64,000 nucleotides of DNA from Lentisphaerota bacterium. GTDB taxonomy: Bacteria; Verrucomicrobiota; Kiritimatiellia; UBA8416; JAIOPI01. The stretch spans positions 30,150 through 94,149 of the forward strand of contig JAIOPI010000037.1 in assembly GCA_021413965.1 (NCBI GenBank), written 5' to 3'. Made by a program: the position numbers and the translations under genes. Positions 52,677 through 62,174 of the stretch are shown one piece after another. The notes under the pieces were generated by a model. That model made no database searches, had not been told where the DNA came from, and saw only the letters and a program-made list of their open reading frames with translations. Each line of letters starts with the position of its first letter. Position 1 is the stretch's first letter.

Positions 52677-55018
52677 GCAGGCCGGCCCTCATGCTGGACC
52701 TCCTGGCGCTGCAGGACCAGGTGTACAGCGAGCGCGGCGTGCCCCGCTATGTGGCCAATCACGCCAAGGCCCTCCTGCGTCGGCCGGGCGCCGTGCGGCG
52801 CCTGTTCCTGAATCCCGCCGGCAAGTTGCCCATCAAGCTCGATCCCGCCCTGCAGACCTCCCCGCTGCTGCGCTGGCACAGCGCCACGGACATGCGCGCC
52901 GCACTGGCCGAAGGCCCGGCCGCCTACTTCCTGATGTCACCCTTCGACACCGACACGGCCGTGCTCACCACGTACCTCCCGGCACGCGTGCCGCTCATCG
53001 CCACGCTCTACGACTTGATTCCGCTGCTGCACCCGGACCAGTATCTCGTGCACCCGCTGGAACGCGCTCGCTACATGGCCAGCCTGGCGCTGCTTCGCCG
53101 CGCGGATCTGGTGCTGGCCATTTCGGAAGCCACGCGACGCGATGCCATGACGCACCTCGGGCTCGCCCCCGGCCGCGTGACGTCCATCGGGGCCGGCGTG
53201 GACACCAGTTTTCAGCCCGCCGCACCCGGGGCGCCCCGCCCCACCGCCCCTTTCGCCGAACTGGGATTGCGCGGCCCCTACGTCATGGCCGTACTCGGGG
53301 ATGATGCCCGCAAGAATCTCTCCGCCCTGCTGGAGGCCATGGTCCACTTGCCCTCCGCCGTGGGCCACGACCTCTCGCTGGTCGTCATCGGCAACTACGA
53401 CATGACCAGCCGTGGACGGTTCCACACCTCGCCCGCCGGACAGGCACTCGGCGCACGCCTCGTCTTCTCGGGTCGGGTGCCGGACGACTGGCTGATCCCG
53501 CTGTACCAGCATGCCGCCCTGCACGTCTTCCCGTCCCTGTACGAGGGCTTCGGGCTGCCGGCCGCGGAGGCGGCCGCCTGCGGATGTCCCTCCATCACGT
53601 CCAACACCTCGTCGCTTCCTGAAGTGCTGGAGACGCCCGAGGCCACGTTTGATCCGCGTCAGCCAGCCCAGCTGGCTGCGCTCATCACGCGTGTTCAAAC
53701 GGATGTCGACTTCCGTTCCCGGCTCATGGCGCGCGGTCTCGCGGCCGCGCAGCGCCACACCTGGGACGCCGTGGCCGACCGCACGCTCGCCGCCCTGGAC
53801 CAGGCCGGGGATCTGCTTCGCCGACGCACCCGCCTGCCCGTGCCCCGCCAGCCGCGCGTGGCCTTGGTCGGCCCCATGCCGCCGACGCGCAGCGGCATCG
53901 CCGATTACAACGCGCGCATCGTCAACGCCCTGCAAGCGCGCTGCCGCCTGGATCTGTTCCTGAGCCATCACGAATCGCGCGCGCCCGCCGCGTGGCGTGG
54001 CGGGCGTTGCTACCGCACGCGCAGCCTCCTTGAACTGGTCGAGCCGGCATGCTACGACGCGGTGATCTACACGTTCGGCAACAGCGAGCATCACCAGGAG
54101 ACGCTGGACGCCCACCTCGCCCGTCCCGGCTGGGTCTGGCTGCACGATGTGCAGCTGCATGACCTGCTGTTCCGCCGCGCGTATCGCAACCGCACCACGG
54201 CGGAGGCGGACGCCTTCCTCCGGGAGGCCTTGCATGACGCCTACGGCACACGCATGCCCGACCTGCCATCCCCTGGCACGCCCGTGGGGTTGGAGTTTCT
54301 GCGCGAGCGGAGCATCGGCTATCTCGAACCCGTCGTCCGTCAGGCGCGCGGCATCCTGCTGCATTCGGCCCACGCGGCCGACCTGCTGCGACACGACTTG
54401 GCGCCGAATGCCCACGTACCGCCCGTCTCCATCCTGCCGCTGGCATTCCCAGAGGTGACACGACGCGCGCCGCGGGTCCTGCCGCCCCCGTGGGTCGTGG
54501 CCCACTTCGGCATCCTGGGACCGCCCAAGATGCCCGACCTGATCATCCGGGCTTTCGCCGCCTTGCGCACCCCGGACGTCAAGCTGGTGTTCGTCGGCCC
54601 GGTCTGGGACAAGTACCTGCGCGAACTGCAGGACCTGGTCACCGCCCTCAAGCAGACCGACCGCGTCGTCTTTGCCGGCGATGTGTCCGCCGAGGACTAC
54701 GCCGGGTGGCTGCGACGCGCGCACGTGACCGTACAACTGCGCTCCCGCTCCAACGGCGAAAGCTCCGCCGCCCTCAATGACGCCATCGCCGCCGGCCTCC
54801 CCGCGATCACGAACCTGCAGTCCACGCAGGACTGGCCCGATTGTGTGGTCCATCGCTTGCCCGTCAGCCTGACGCCTGATGCGCTGCGCGACGCGATTGA
54901 TGGCATGCTGGATACGCGCCGCCTGACACTCCAATCGGAGGCGGGGCAGGCTTTCGCGGTCCGCCACTCCGCCGACCACGTGGCCGATGACCTTCTGCAC
55001 GCGCTCGGTCTCGCCTGA
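52673..55018 (+). CDS. tandem family 4 glycosyltransferase (two GT4 domains)
   Basis: The 781-residue protein has two GT-B units. The first (about 1-380) reads YSERGVPRYVANHAKALL, ATLYDLIPLLHPDQYL, AISEATRRDAM, PSLYEGFGLPAAEAAACGCP (E-x7-E). The second (about 390-781) starts ALVGPMPPTRSGIADYNARI, with WLHDVQLHDLLFR and VAHFGILGPPKMPDLIIRAF, and ends with ESSAALNDAIAAGLPAIT. It is of the kind seen in WbdA/MgtA-like polymannose enzymes with several GT4 modules. Overlap with the methyltransferase gene suggests a cap-and-extend partnership (inference). Confidence 0.9.
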   Translation: MSRPALMLDLLALQDQVYSERGVPRYVANHAKALLRRPGAVRRLFLNPAGKLPIKLDPALQTSPLLRWHSATDMRAALAEGPAAYFLMSPFDTDTAVLTTYLPARVPLIATLYDLIPLLHPDQYLVHPLERARYMASLALLRRADLVLAISEATRRDAMTHLGLAPGRVTSIGAGVDTSFQPAAPGAPRPTAPFAELGLRGPYVMAVLGDDARKNLSALLEAMVHLPSAVGHDLSLVVIGNYDMTSRGRFHTSPAGQALGARLVFSGRVPDDWLIPLYQHAALHVFPSLYEGFGLPAAEAAACGCPSITSNTSSLPEVLETPEATFDPRQPAQLAALITRVQTDVDFRSRLMARGLAAAQRHTWDAVADRTLAALDQAGDLLRRRTRLPVPRQPRVALVGPMPPTRSGIADYNARIVNALQARCRLDLFLSHHESRAPAAWRGGRCYRTRSLLELVEPACYDAVIYTFGNSEHHQETLDAHLARPGWVWLHDVQLHDLLFRRAYRNRTTAEADAFLREALHDAYGTRMPDLPSPGTPVGLEFLRERSIGYLEPVVRQARGILLHSAHAADLLRHDLAPNAHVPPVSILPLAFPEVTRRAPRVLPPPWVVAHFGILGPPKMPDLIIRAFAALRTPDVKLVFVGPVWDKYLRELQDLVTALKQTDRVVFAGDVSAEDYAGWLRRAHVTVQLRSRSNGESSAALNDAIAAGLPAITNLQSTQDWPDCVVHRLPVSLTPDALRDAIDGMLDTRRLTLQSEAGQAFAVRHSADHVADDLLHALGLA

Positions 55019-55046
55019 CCAGACCAGGCCGATCGAACGGACCGGG

Positions 55047-58000
55047 TCACCGTGTAATCGTGAAGCCGCCGGTCGGCGACGTCCCGCTGGACGAGAAGGC
55101 GATGAAGGGCGGGTTCAGGGCCTCGATGAACGCGGGGCCCGTCACCGCACCCGCGGGCACCGTGAACCGAAACTGCTTCGCCGACACCAGCGTCAGCGGA
55201 ATCCTGGCGGCCCCATTGGCGAGCAACCCTCCCAGGTTGACCGCGCCTGATCCCTGGCGGTTGAACAAGTTGATGACCGTCAAGACGCAGAACCCATCCC
55301 CGGACACGGTGACCTGCGATCCAGACTGGGACACGGAGTCAATGCGCGGCGTGGCCCCGATGGGCACGGACACCGCCGCCGAGACCGTGGACGACATGTA
55401 GGGATAATTCACAATCTGAATCGAACCAGGCCCTGTCGGCGCGCTTGCCGGGAGCGTGAACTGCACCTGCGAGGCCGTGACGCCCGGCAGCGGATTGACC
55501 GGCCCCAGATTACCCGTGGACGTGAAGATGTTGACCTTGCAGTCCTGGCGGAACCCGTTACCGCCAAGCGTCACCACCGCGCCCTTCGGCAGCACGGTTT
55601 GCACATTCGCCAGCGGCGTGGAGATCAGCGGGGGGGAAAGCGCCACGCCATTCACCGCATGGATCGTGGGCATGTTCAGGGCGAAGTTCCCATAGAGCAA
55701 CTGGCTGCGGATCGGCGAGCGGATGTACCCCTGGTCCGTGTTGATGATCTCCACGGAGGCAAAGCCGCTGCCCGGTGCCACGGTGTAGGGGATTAGCCAG
55801 AAAATCATGCCCGGAACCATGAGATCAGGAACGAATGGCCCATAGGGCTGTACGCCCGTCGTGTTGGCGACGTAGAGCTTGATGACCGAACCGGATGTGA
55901 ATCCGGTGCCCGTGAAAATGACATAGTTGCCGATGATCAGAGGGGACGGAATGTCATCGAGGATGACGTCCGGAGGGCCCTGTGGGCGAAAGCGCAGCAC
56001 CCGGCTGTTCTCCGTGTCGGCCACGAAAAGATTGCCAAACGAATCGGGCGCCAGGGCGGAAGGGCTGTACAAACTCGCGGGGCTCGGCGGGAGCGGCAGG
56101 CTCGTGGTCATGGTCGACTGCCCGTAGACTTCGTCGGCCACCAGATCGCCGCCACCGAATGGCACGTTGTATTTCAGGAGGCGGTTGTTCCGGGTGTCCG
56201 ACACATACACGTTTCCTTGCGCGTCCTCCATGATGTTGCCGGGCTCCGAAAGCGTGGCAGCCGTTGCGCCGACGCCCCGGTTCGAGAGCCCCTCGACAAA
56301 CGTGGCCTGGCCGAAGACCGCAAAGGCGGGCATGCCACTATAGAAGGGCGGCGCGTAAGCGAGCACACGGTTATTGAGGGTGTCGGCCACATACAGGCGC
56401 CCGCTCGGTCCGACGTGAACCCCGTGCGGATTATTCAGACGCGTGGCGCTCAAGCCGGGTGCATACGGAGGTGAGGCACTCGATGACACGAACCCGGCCT
56501 GCCCGATGCACAGATCCGCCGCGGCGCCCGTCGTGGGCTGGCTGCCCGGATTCGGAAAGCGCACCACCCGGTTGTTCAGCGTATCCGCCACCCAGAGATT
56601 GCCAGACAAATCAAGGCACACACCCTCCGGTCCCATCAGGGACTGCGCGGTGCCGTAGGGGAATTGCGGCTGCACCTGGGAGAACGACGACTTGCCGAAA
56701 ACGCGATCGGCCGTGGTGTCAAAGGTGAACGGATCGTGGAAGGCCAGCACCCGGCTATTGCTCTGATCGGCCACATACACCGTGCCGTCGGGCCCCACCG
56801 CGACGCCCACCGGAAAGCAGAGCGACTGCGCGCTGGCCACCGCATTGACGGCGTTCATCAACGGCCCGGACAAGCCCGCATTGACTTCACCATTCGTCAG
56901 CGTCGGCTGCCCCAACACCAGCGTCGCAGGTGTGCCGTTGGTGATCGTCTGCGTGTCGGCATAGCCGAGCACCCGGCTGTTGCCAATGTCAGACACCCAC
57001 AGCCGGTTGGGCGTGGACCCGCGGTGTACGCCCACACCGACCGGATTGTTCATGCGCCGCTCCGTGGGCTGGTTCGCGTATGGCTGGTCGAAACGCAGCT
57101 TGCCGACGACTCGGTCGGCGATGTAAGCCTCGGGCGCCGTCCCCAGGGGATTCTCAAACGCAAGCAGCCGGCTGTTGTCGCGATCGCAAACCCACAGCGT
57201 GCCATCCGTATCGGTCAGCAAGCCGCGAGGCCCCCACATGCCGGACGCATTGGGAAAACCATCCGGCGCGTCGTGCACGTTGGTGGCGAAGGTCGGCACC
57301 TGCGACCGGTTGGTCTGGCCGAGGACCCGCCCGGCCGGCTGCCCCGAGGTCAGCGGCGCCTCGTAGCGCAGGACGCGATGGTTGCCGGTGTCTGCGACCC
57401 ACAGATTCCCGCCGGCGTCCAAGTGGAGTTTTTCCGGATAGGCCAGGCTGTGTGCGCCCAGGCCGCTCTTGTTCGCCGTACCCGAGGTAAAACTCCCCGT
57501 CTGGCCCAGCACAATCGACGCCGCTTTGCCCGTCACGAGCGGCGGTAGATAGGCGAGCACGCGGCTGTTCATCTTGTCCGCCACCCAGAGCCGCCCGGCC
57601 GCATCCAGCCGCACCCCGGTGGGCTGATTGAGCGTTGTCGCGCTGGGCGCTCCCGCGCCACCCATGATCAGGTCCGCGGCAGCCCCCGTGGCAATCGTCG
57701 CAAATCGCATCATGCGGTTGTTCCCCGTGTCCGCCACCCACAGGCGTCCCGCCGAATCTGCCCATACCCCCTCCGGACGGTTGACCTTCCTGCTGGTGCT
57801 CCCCGCCGTGTTGACAGTCATGCCGTCCTGGCCCAATACGTAATCGGCGAGGGAATCCACCAACGGATTGACATGCACCATGATGCGATTGTTATCCGTG
57901 TCGGCAATGTACAGCCAGCCGTTGGGCCCCACGGCCACCGCACGCGGGAAGGCAAGATTCAGCGACGTGACACTCCCGGTCGCCCCCCCGTTGCTCTCGA

Positions 58001-58307
58001 ATCGCGTCATCTCCGCGTGCCCGAAAACGCGGCTGGCCGCGGCGCTGCCGCCGATGGAGCAGCCGGCCGCGCCGCACTCGTACATTAGAACCCGGCTGTT
58101 GAACGTGTCCGCCACGTAGAGCCGGGTCCCGGCCGCCGTGGGGTCGCTCACGAGATCGTACGCATAAAAGAGCGAGGTGGCCGCCGGCTGGTTGAGCACA
58201 TTCTGGAGAAGACTGTCCTGCCCGATGGCCGCGCGAGGCGAATGATCGTCGGCCAGGGCGGCCATGCCACCCATCATCACACCGACAAGCAGGAAGCCCC
58301 CGGCCAT
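55047..58307 (-). CDS. secreted NHL-repeat protein with IPT/TIG-like C-terminal domains
   Basis: The 1086-residue protein begins with a signal peptide (MAGGFLLVGVMMGGMAALADD). Between about residues 65 and 770 there are twelve copies of an NHL motif of the form LWVADTxNxRVLxY, spaced about 55-60 residues, enough for two six-bladed propellers. After that come three Ig-like IPT/TIG-type domains (VIFTGTGFTSGSVIKLYV, VTLGGNGFRQDCKVNIF, VTVSGDGFCVLTVINLF). It is presumably exported and binds glycan or protein at the surface. A GTG three codons earlier would add Arg residues before the signal. It is convergent with the GT4 gene, 28 bases apart. Confidence 0.85.
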   Translation of the reverse strand: MAGGFLLVGVMMGGMAALADDHSPRAAIGQDSLLQNVLNQPAATSLFYAYDLVSDPTAAGTRLYVADTFNSRVLMYECGAAGCSIGGSAAASRVFGHAEMTRFESNGGATGSVTSLNLAFPRAVAVGPNGWLYIADTDNNRIMVHVNPLVDSLADYVLGQDGMTVNTAGSTSRKVNRPEGVWADSAGRLWVADTGNNRMMRFATIATGAAADLIMGGAGAPSATTLNQPTGVRLDAAGRLWVADKMNSRVLAYLPPLVTGKAASIVLGQTGSFTSGTANKSGLGAHSLAYPEKLHLDAGGNLWVADTGNHRVLRYEAPLTSGQPAGRVLGQTNRSQVPTFATNVHDAPDGFPNASGMWGPRGLLTDTDGTLWVCDRDNSRLLAFENPLGTAPEAYIADRVVGKLRFDQPYANQPTERRMNNPVGVGVHRGSTPNRLWVSDIGNSRVLGYADTQTITNGTPATLVLGQPTLTNGEVNAGLSGPLMNAVNAVASAQSLCFPVGVAVGPDGTVYVADQSNSRVLAFHDPFTFDTTADRVFGKSSFSQVQPQFPYGTAQSLMGPEGVCLDLSGNLWVADTLNNRVVRFPNPGSQPTTGAAADLCIGQAGFVSSSASPPYAPGLSATRLNNPHGVHVGPSGRLYVADTLNNRVLAYAPPFYSGMPAFAVFGQATFVEGLSNRGVGATAATLSEPGNIMEDAQGNVYVSDTRNNRLLKYNVPFGGGDLVADEVYGQSTMTTSLPLPPSPASLYSPSALAPDSFGNLFVADTENSRVLRFRPQGPPDVILDDIPSPLIIGNYVIFTGTGFTSGSVIKLYVANTTGVQPYGPFVPDLMVPGMIFWLIPYTVAPGSGFASVEIINTDQGYIRSPIRSQLLYGNFALNMPTIHAVNGVALSPPLISTPLANVQTVLPKGAVVTLGGNGFRQDCKVNIFTSTGNLGPVNPLPGVTASQVQFTLPASAPTGPGSIQIVNYPYMSSTVSAAVSVPIGATPRIDSVSQSGSQVTVSGDGFCVLTVINLFNRQGSGAVNLGGLLANGAARIPLTLVSAKQFRFTVPAGAVTGPAFIEALNPPFIAFSSSGTSPTGGFTITR

Positions 58308-58530
58308 GCGACGCACCCGCCCCCCACCCCGACGATCCGGCCCCTGCGTCCCACACGTGGTTCTACATGACGACATAGACCTTCTCAATCTGGACCCACG
58401 CGCCCTCACGCGCCGGCCGCACGGCACAAGCCGACCGCTCCCATGAGCCGCAAATCCGCCTCGTGACGAACAAAATGATGTGGGATCCGCCCGTGGATGA
58501 CAAGGTTTACCCGCCTTTTTTGACAGGCCC

Positions 58531-58566
58531 GCGAAGGCTAGCGCGAAGGCTAGCGCGAAGGCGTGG
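58531..58566. repeat. 12-bp tandem repeat spanning a stop codon
   Basis: GCGAAGGCTAGC is repeated at 58531-58542 and 58543-58554 with a third, diverged copy to 58566. On the minus strand each perfect copy carries an in-frame TAG, so the GT4 gene ends in tandem stops separated by three codons (SR-stop-PSR-stop). Confidence 0.65.
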
Positions 58567-59809
58567 CGACGATATCGCTGACGCGACGACTGATGGCATC
58601 CCACGAGAGATAGCTCAGATCCGGCACGGGCAACGGGGCCTGGGCCACGCGCAGCATCGTGGCCACCGCCTCCGCCTCGTTCGCGTACACCAGGTCCTTG
58701 AGCTTGAGAAATTCCATCAGGCTGGCCGTGGCAATATTGCAGGACTTGACCAGCGCGGGTGTTCCCACGCGCAATGCCTCGAGCACGACGATGCCGAAAC
58801 TCTCGAAAAGGGACGGAAACAGAAAAGCGGCCGCCCCGTGTAGAATGCGTGCCACCTCCAGCGTCGTGGGCTGCGCCACCGGAATCACGAAGCTCGGCAG
58901 TCCTCGCAGACTGTCCGCGGAAAGCGATGAGATGGCCTTCAGTGTATAGGGGCGTCCGCTCTGACGCCGCACCGCCTGCACCAACTGCACGGCCTCGGCC
59001 AGATTCTTGCCGGGTTCATCACGGCCCATGAAGACGAAGTAATCGCGCGCACCGCGCGGTCCCAGCACCCCGGGCGCCGGGAGATCCAGTGTCGGCGCGC
59101 TTGATCCGCAGAAGTGCGCGTGGGGTTGGCCCAACAGCTCACGAAAGTACTTCACGGCAAATGGCGCCAGGCACAGGATGCCAGTCGCATGGCGGGCCGC
59201 CTCCCCCAGGTAGCGGTTGTAGTGCCAGGGATGCAGCGGGTGAAACATGGGAACCACGTAGCAGGGAACGCCCGTGCGGCGTGCTTCCATGACCGTGGCG
59301 TGGCAGATCTGGAAGGGAAAGTAGCCGGTGATGATGGCGGCGCGGCGTGCCTTTGCGGCCGCCACGATGCGACGCACGGGCAGCGCCGGCCCCAACGCCT
59401 CCTGCAACCGGCGCTCGCGGTCCGGCGGGGCCTCCAGCATCTGCGCGGTGGTGGCCTTCGCCACCTCCCAGACGTCGGATTCCGTCAGTTGACGGATGTC
59501 GACCGCGGGCTCGCCGCCAGGCATCCCGTACAGCCGCGGCTCCGCCGGCGGCGTTCGCGCGCGGCCGGCATCCTGGCGCGCCAGGCGATGGCGAATCAGG
59601 GTGTAGGCGCCGACTTTGCGGCGGCCGGCACGCATGTCGCGGCGCCAGGATGCCGCAGTCCCGTTGAGCTCAAAGCCGGTGGAGTTGCTTGTCTGCACGC
59701 AGACGTCATGCCCGCAGCGGATCAGGCCATGAATCAGTTCCCGAAAATGCACGAAGGAACCGTGGTCGATGAACGGATTGAAGATGGGCAGGACGAAGTC
59801 GATGTTCAT
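58550..59809 (-). CDS. family 4-like glycosyltransferase
   Basis: The 419-residue protein reads IDFVLPIFNPFIDHGSFVHF, CVQTSNSTGFEL, ITGYFPFQICHATVMEARRT, VPMFHPLHPWHYNRYLGEAA, FVFMGRDEPGKNLAEAVQL and FLFPSLFESFGIVVLEALRVG, whose E-x7-E identifies the GT4 nucleotide-sugar site. The middle is less conserved. Its start overlaps the next gene's stop by four bases. The stop lies inside a 12-bp tandem repeat. Confidence 0.85.
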   Translation of the reverse strand: MNIDFVLPIFNPFIDHGSFVHFRELIHGLIRCGHDVCVQTSNSTGFELNGTAASWRRDMRAGRRKVGAYTLIRHRLARQDAGRARTPPAEPRLYGMPGGEPAVDIRQLTESDVWEVAKATTAQMLEAPPDRERRLQEALGPALPVRRIVAAAKARRAAIITGYFPFQICHATVMEARRTGVPCYVVPMFHPLHPWHYNRYLGEAARHATGILCLAPFAVKYFRELLGQPHAHFCGSSAPTLDLPAPGVLGPRGARDYFVFMGRDEPGKNLAEAVQLVQAVRRQSGRPYTLKAISSLSADSLRGLPSFVIPVAQPTTLEVARILHGAAAFLFPSLFESFGIVVLEALRVGTPALVKSCNIATASLMEFLKLKDLVYANEAEAVATMLRVAQAPLPVPDLSYLSWDAISRRVSDIVATPSR

Positions 59810-61194
59810 GTTTGGTACGCGCGCACCAGGGCAATCACGCCACACGGAAACAGCGGCCGGCCGGGCACCCCGGCGCTGGCGCGCACCTGCAGATGACATC
59901 GGCCCGACCCGGGCGGCACCGCCAGTTGCAGCCGCCCCTGTGCTGCCGGCAACGCCACCTGCCGTTCAGCCTCATCGCTCCCGCCTTCAAACCGGGCGAA
60001 CACCTGAACGCCCGCGCGGGCATCCTCGTAGTCAATGCTCAACGTCGCCGTCTCCGGGAACAGCGCACAGGTCAGCCGGCCATGGTTGATAAAGGTCTGT
60101 GGCTTGGCGCACACGATCGCGCCAAGCGAGTGAAAATGCCGGCGCTCCGCCGGGACGGCCTCCCGAAATGGCTGGAGGGGATCCTCTCCCGACAGGAGAC
60201 GGGAATCAAACGCGAGCTGGCTGAACGTGAAGGCAAAGCGTGAATCCAGCCAGCGGAAGAACGCGTGCGGCGCGTTCGCGTCGGAGGACCACCGGTAGCG
60301 CAGCAGACCGGGGGCCTCGCCCAGCAGGCACAACAGCGCGCGCCCCAGCGAGACCCATCGCGAAAACGGCAGCACCCGACGCAGCAGGTGCGCCTGATAG
60401 ACAGACGCGCGCAGCAGCATGCTCACAGGCCAGTGCTTGAGCATGACGCGCCAGCGCCCCACATCATTGAGAAATATGTTAGTGGCCGACGCGTTGGCGA
60501 GCGAGGAATTGTCGTGGAAAACCCGCGCCGTCGGACAGGTCACCACTTTGTATCCGTGCGTCCAGGCGCGTATGCCGTAGTCCGCATCGTCATAATAGTT
60601 CCGGATCGCCCGGTCGAAGCCACCCACGGCTTCCCAGCAGGCCCGGCTCGTGACCAGCCCGCACCCCATGGCATACAACACGTACTGTGCCAGGCGCGGA
60701 GCTTCTTCGACCGGCTGAAACAGGTAATGGTCCAGCCCCGTGGCAAACCAGTTGAGCGACGCCCCCACCCCGTTGATCATCGACCGGCAGCGGTGCAGCA
60801 CCACGCATGACGCGCTGACGCCAACCATCTCCTCCGCGAAACCGGGCAGCGTGGCCCGGATCCAGCCGGGGTCGGGATACGCATCGCCGTCGAGATAGAA
60901 CAGGTAACGCCCGCGCGCCGCCTCGGCCGCCGCGTTGCGCCCCCGGCCGATCCCGCCGCAGCGCTCGCCCTGGATCACCCGCAGCGTGCCGTTCGCAACG
61001 CGCGAGGCGTGCTCCTCCTGCAACCGGCACAGCAGGTCCCGTTGCGGGCCATCCGAACCATCGTCGTACACGATGACTTCATACTCCATCTCCGGGAAAT
61101 CCTGGGCCAGGCTGCTGCTGACGCTCTGACTCAGGGTGCGAGGATTGTTGCGCGTGACAATCAGGATGGAGGCCGTTATGGTCGAATCGGGCAT
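59806..61194 (-). CDS. family 2 glycosyltransferase with long C-terminal extension
   Basis: The 462-residue protein has a GT2 domain (ITASILIVTRNNPRTLSQSV, EVIVYDDGSDGPQ, GIGRGRNAAAEAARGRYLFY, DGDAYPDPGW as metal site, AVGGFDRAIRNYYDDADYG). After about residue 260 there is an amphipathic or membrane-associated stretch and an all-beta-looking C-terminal 120 residues (LSIDYEDARAGVQVFARFEG, GRCHLQVRASAGVPG), again like a carbohydrate-binding module. Start at 61194 or at the ATG at 61221; neither has a good Shine-Dalgarno. Divergent from the sulfotransferase. Confidence 0.85.
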   Translation of the reverse strand: MPDSTITASILIVTRNNPRTLSQSVSSSLAQDFPEMEYEVIVYDDGSDGPQRDLLCRLQEEHASRVANGTLRVIQGERCGGIGRGRNAAAEAARGRYLFYLDGDAYPDPGWIRATLPGFAEEMVGVSASCVVLHRCRSMINGVGASLNWFATGLDHYLFQPVEEAPRLAQYVLYAMGCGLVTSRACWEAVGGFDRAIRNYYDDADYGIRAWTHGYKVVTCPTARVFHDNSSLANASATNIFLNDVGRWRVMLKHWPVSMLLRASVYQAHLLRRVLPFSRWVSLGRALLCLLGEAPGLLRYRWSSDANAPHAFFRWLDSRFAFTFSQLAFDSRLLSGEDPLQPFREAVPAERRHFHSLGAIVCAKPQTFINHGRLTCALFPETATLSIDYEDARAGVQVFARFEGGSDEAERQVALPAAQGRLQLAVPPGSGRCHLQVRASAGVPGRPLFPCGVIALVRAYQT

Positions 61195-61271
61195 GATCGC
61201 AAGTAGTGGTGACGGTAACATAGCGCCGCGCAACTCCGCAAGGACATGGCCAGCAGACTAAGTGTGACATC

Positions 61272-62081
61272 ATGTGCCCCGGCCGCCACAATGAGCCGCT
61301 GTACTTCCTTCATATCCCCAAGACGGCAGGCTCGGCGTTTATGCACGCGCTTGCCCAGCACTATCCCGCCGCGGCGATCTGCCCGGCACGACTGTGGCGG
61401 GACTTGATCCCGCTGCTGCCGCGCGCGCACCAGTATGACGTCTTTGCGGGCCACTTCTACAACTGCCTGGGCAGGTATGTGGAGCGTCCCCTACGAACCA
61501 TCACGTTCCTGCGGGAGCCCATTGCGCGGACCTATTCCCACTACATGCATGTCGTGCACGAGCCGGGCCACTACTTCCACCGGCGCGCGCTCCAACAGGG
61601 CAGCCTGCGCGCGATGCTCACCGATCCGGAAACGGCCACGCTGCTGTGGAACGTGCAAACCCGGACGCTGGCCCTCAACTTGAATCCACCGGGCGTGGCG
61701 GCGGGATTGGACGCCACGGCGCTGGACGCCCTGGAACTCGAGCGACAGCTCGACATCGCCATGCCGGCGCCCGGGACCGAGCACACCCTGTTGACCAGGG
61801 CCAAGGCCGCACTCGATGCCTGCGTGAGCGTCGGACTCACCGAAGCGGCGTCAGTATCGCTGCAGTTGATCGGCCGGCAACTGGGCTGGAAGGACGTCCG
61901 AACGATGCCCCGGATGAACGTGCGCGCCGCGGAGTCTCGCCTGCCAGGCGAGGACGCCACGGCGGCGGCGCAAATGCTCGCGCCATTCAACACCCTCGAC
62001 CGCGAGCTCTACATCTATGCCCGCCAGCGCTTCCAGCGCGACCTCGCGCAGTTCCGGATGGACACGCCCCCTGGCCTGTAA
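61272..62081 (+). CDS. PAPS-dependent sulfotransferase family protein
   Basis: The 269-residue protein has the 5'-phosphosulfate loop YFLHIPKTAGSAFMHAL (residues 11-27) and the 3'-phosphate motif FLREPIARTYSHYMH (79-93), the pattern of the Sulfotransfer_2/heparan-type family. It would transfer sulfate from PAPS to a sugar hydroxyl, making a sulfated polysaccharide. The ATG at 61272 directly precedes the conserved strand. It is the only sulfotransferase in the window; PAPS synthesis genes are not seen here. Confidence 0.87.
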   Translation: MCPGRHNEPLYFLHIPKTAGSAFMHALAQHYPAAAICPARLWRDLIPLLPRAHQYDVFAGHFYNCLGRYVERPLRTITFLREPIARTYSHYMHVVHEPGHYFHRRALQQGSLRAMLTDPETATLLWNVQTRTLALNLNPPGVAAGLDATALDALELERQLDIAMPAPGTEHTLLTRAKAALDACVSVGLTEAASVSLQLIGRQLGWKDVRTMPRMNVRAAESRLPGEDATAAAQMLAPFNTLDRELYIYARQRFQRDLAQFRMDTPPGL

Positions 62082-62174
62082 ATCAACGGATGAGAGGGGC
62101 GACGTTCACGAACCGGCCGACGGTCACGGATGCGTTTCAGGGCGCGGGCCCCCGACCGCGGTGAACCGCGTTGG

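Noticed and set aside
52937..55000. 687-codon minus-strand frame opposite the tandem GT4 gene
   Set aside because: Low-complexity shadow with no motifs; the plus strand has two complete GT4 domains.
58531..58566. Short regular repeat considered as a CRISPR seed or array
   Set aside because: The units are contiguous without spacers, only 2-3 copies, and inside a gene end.
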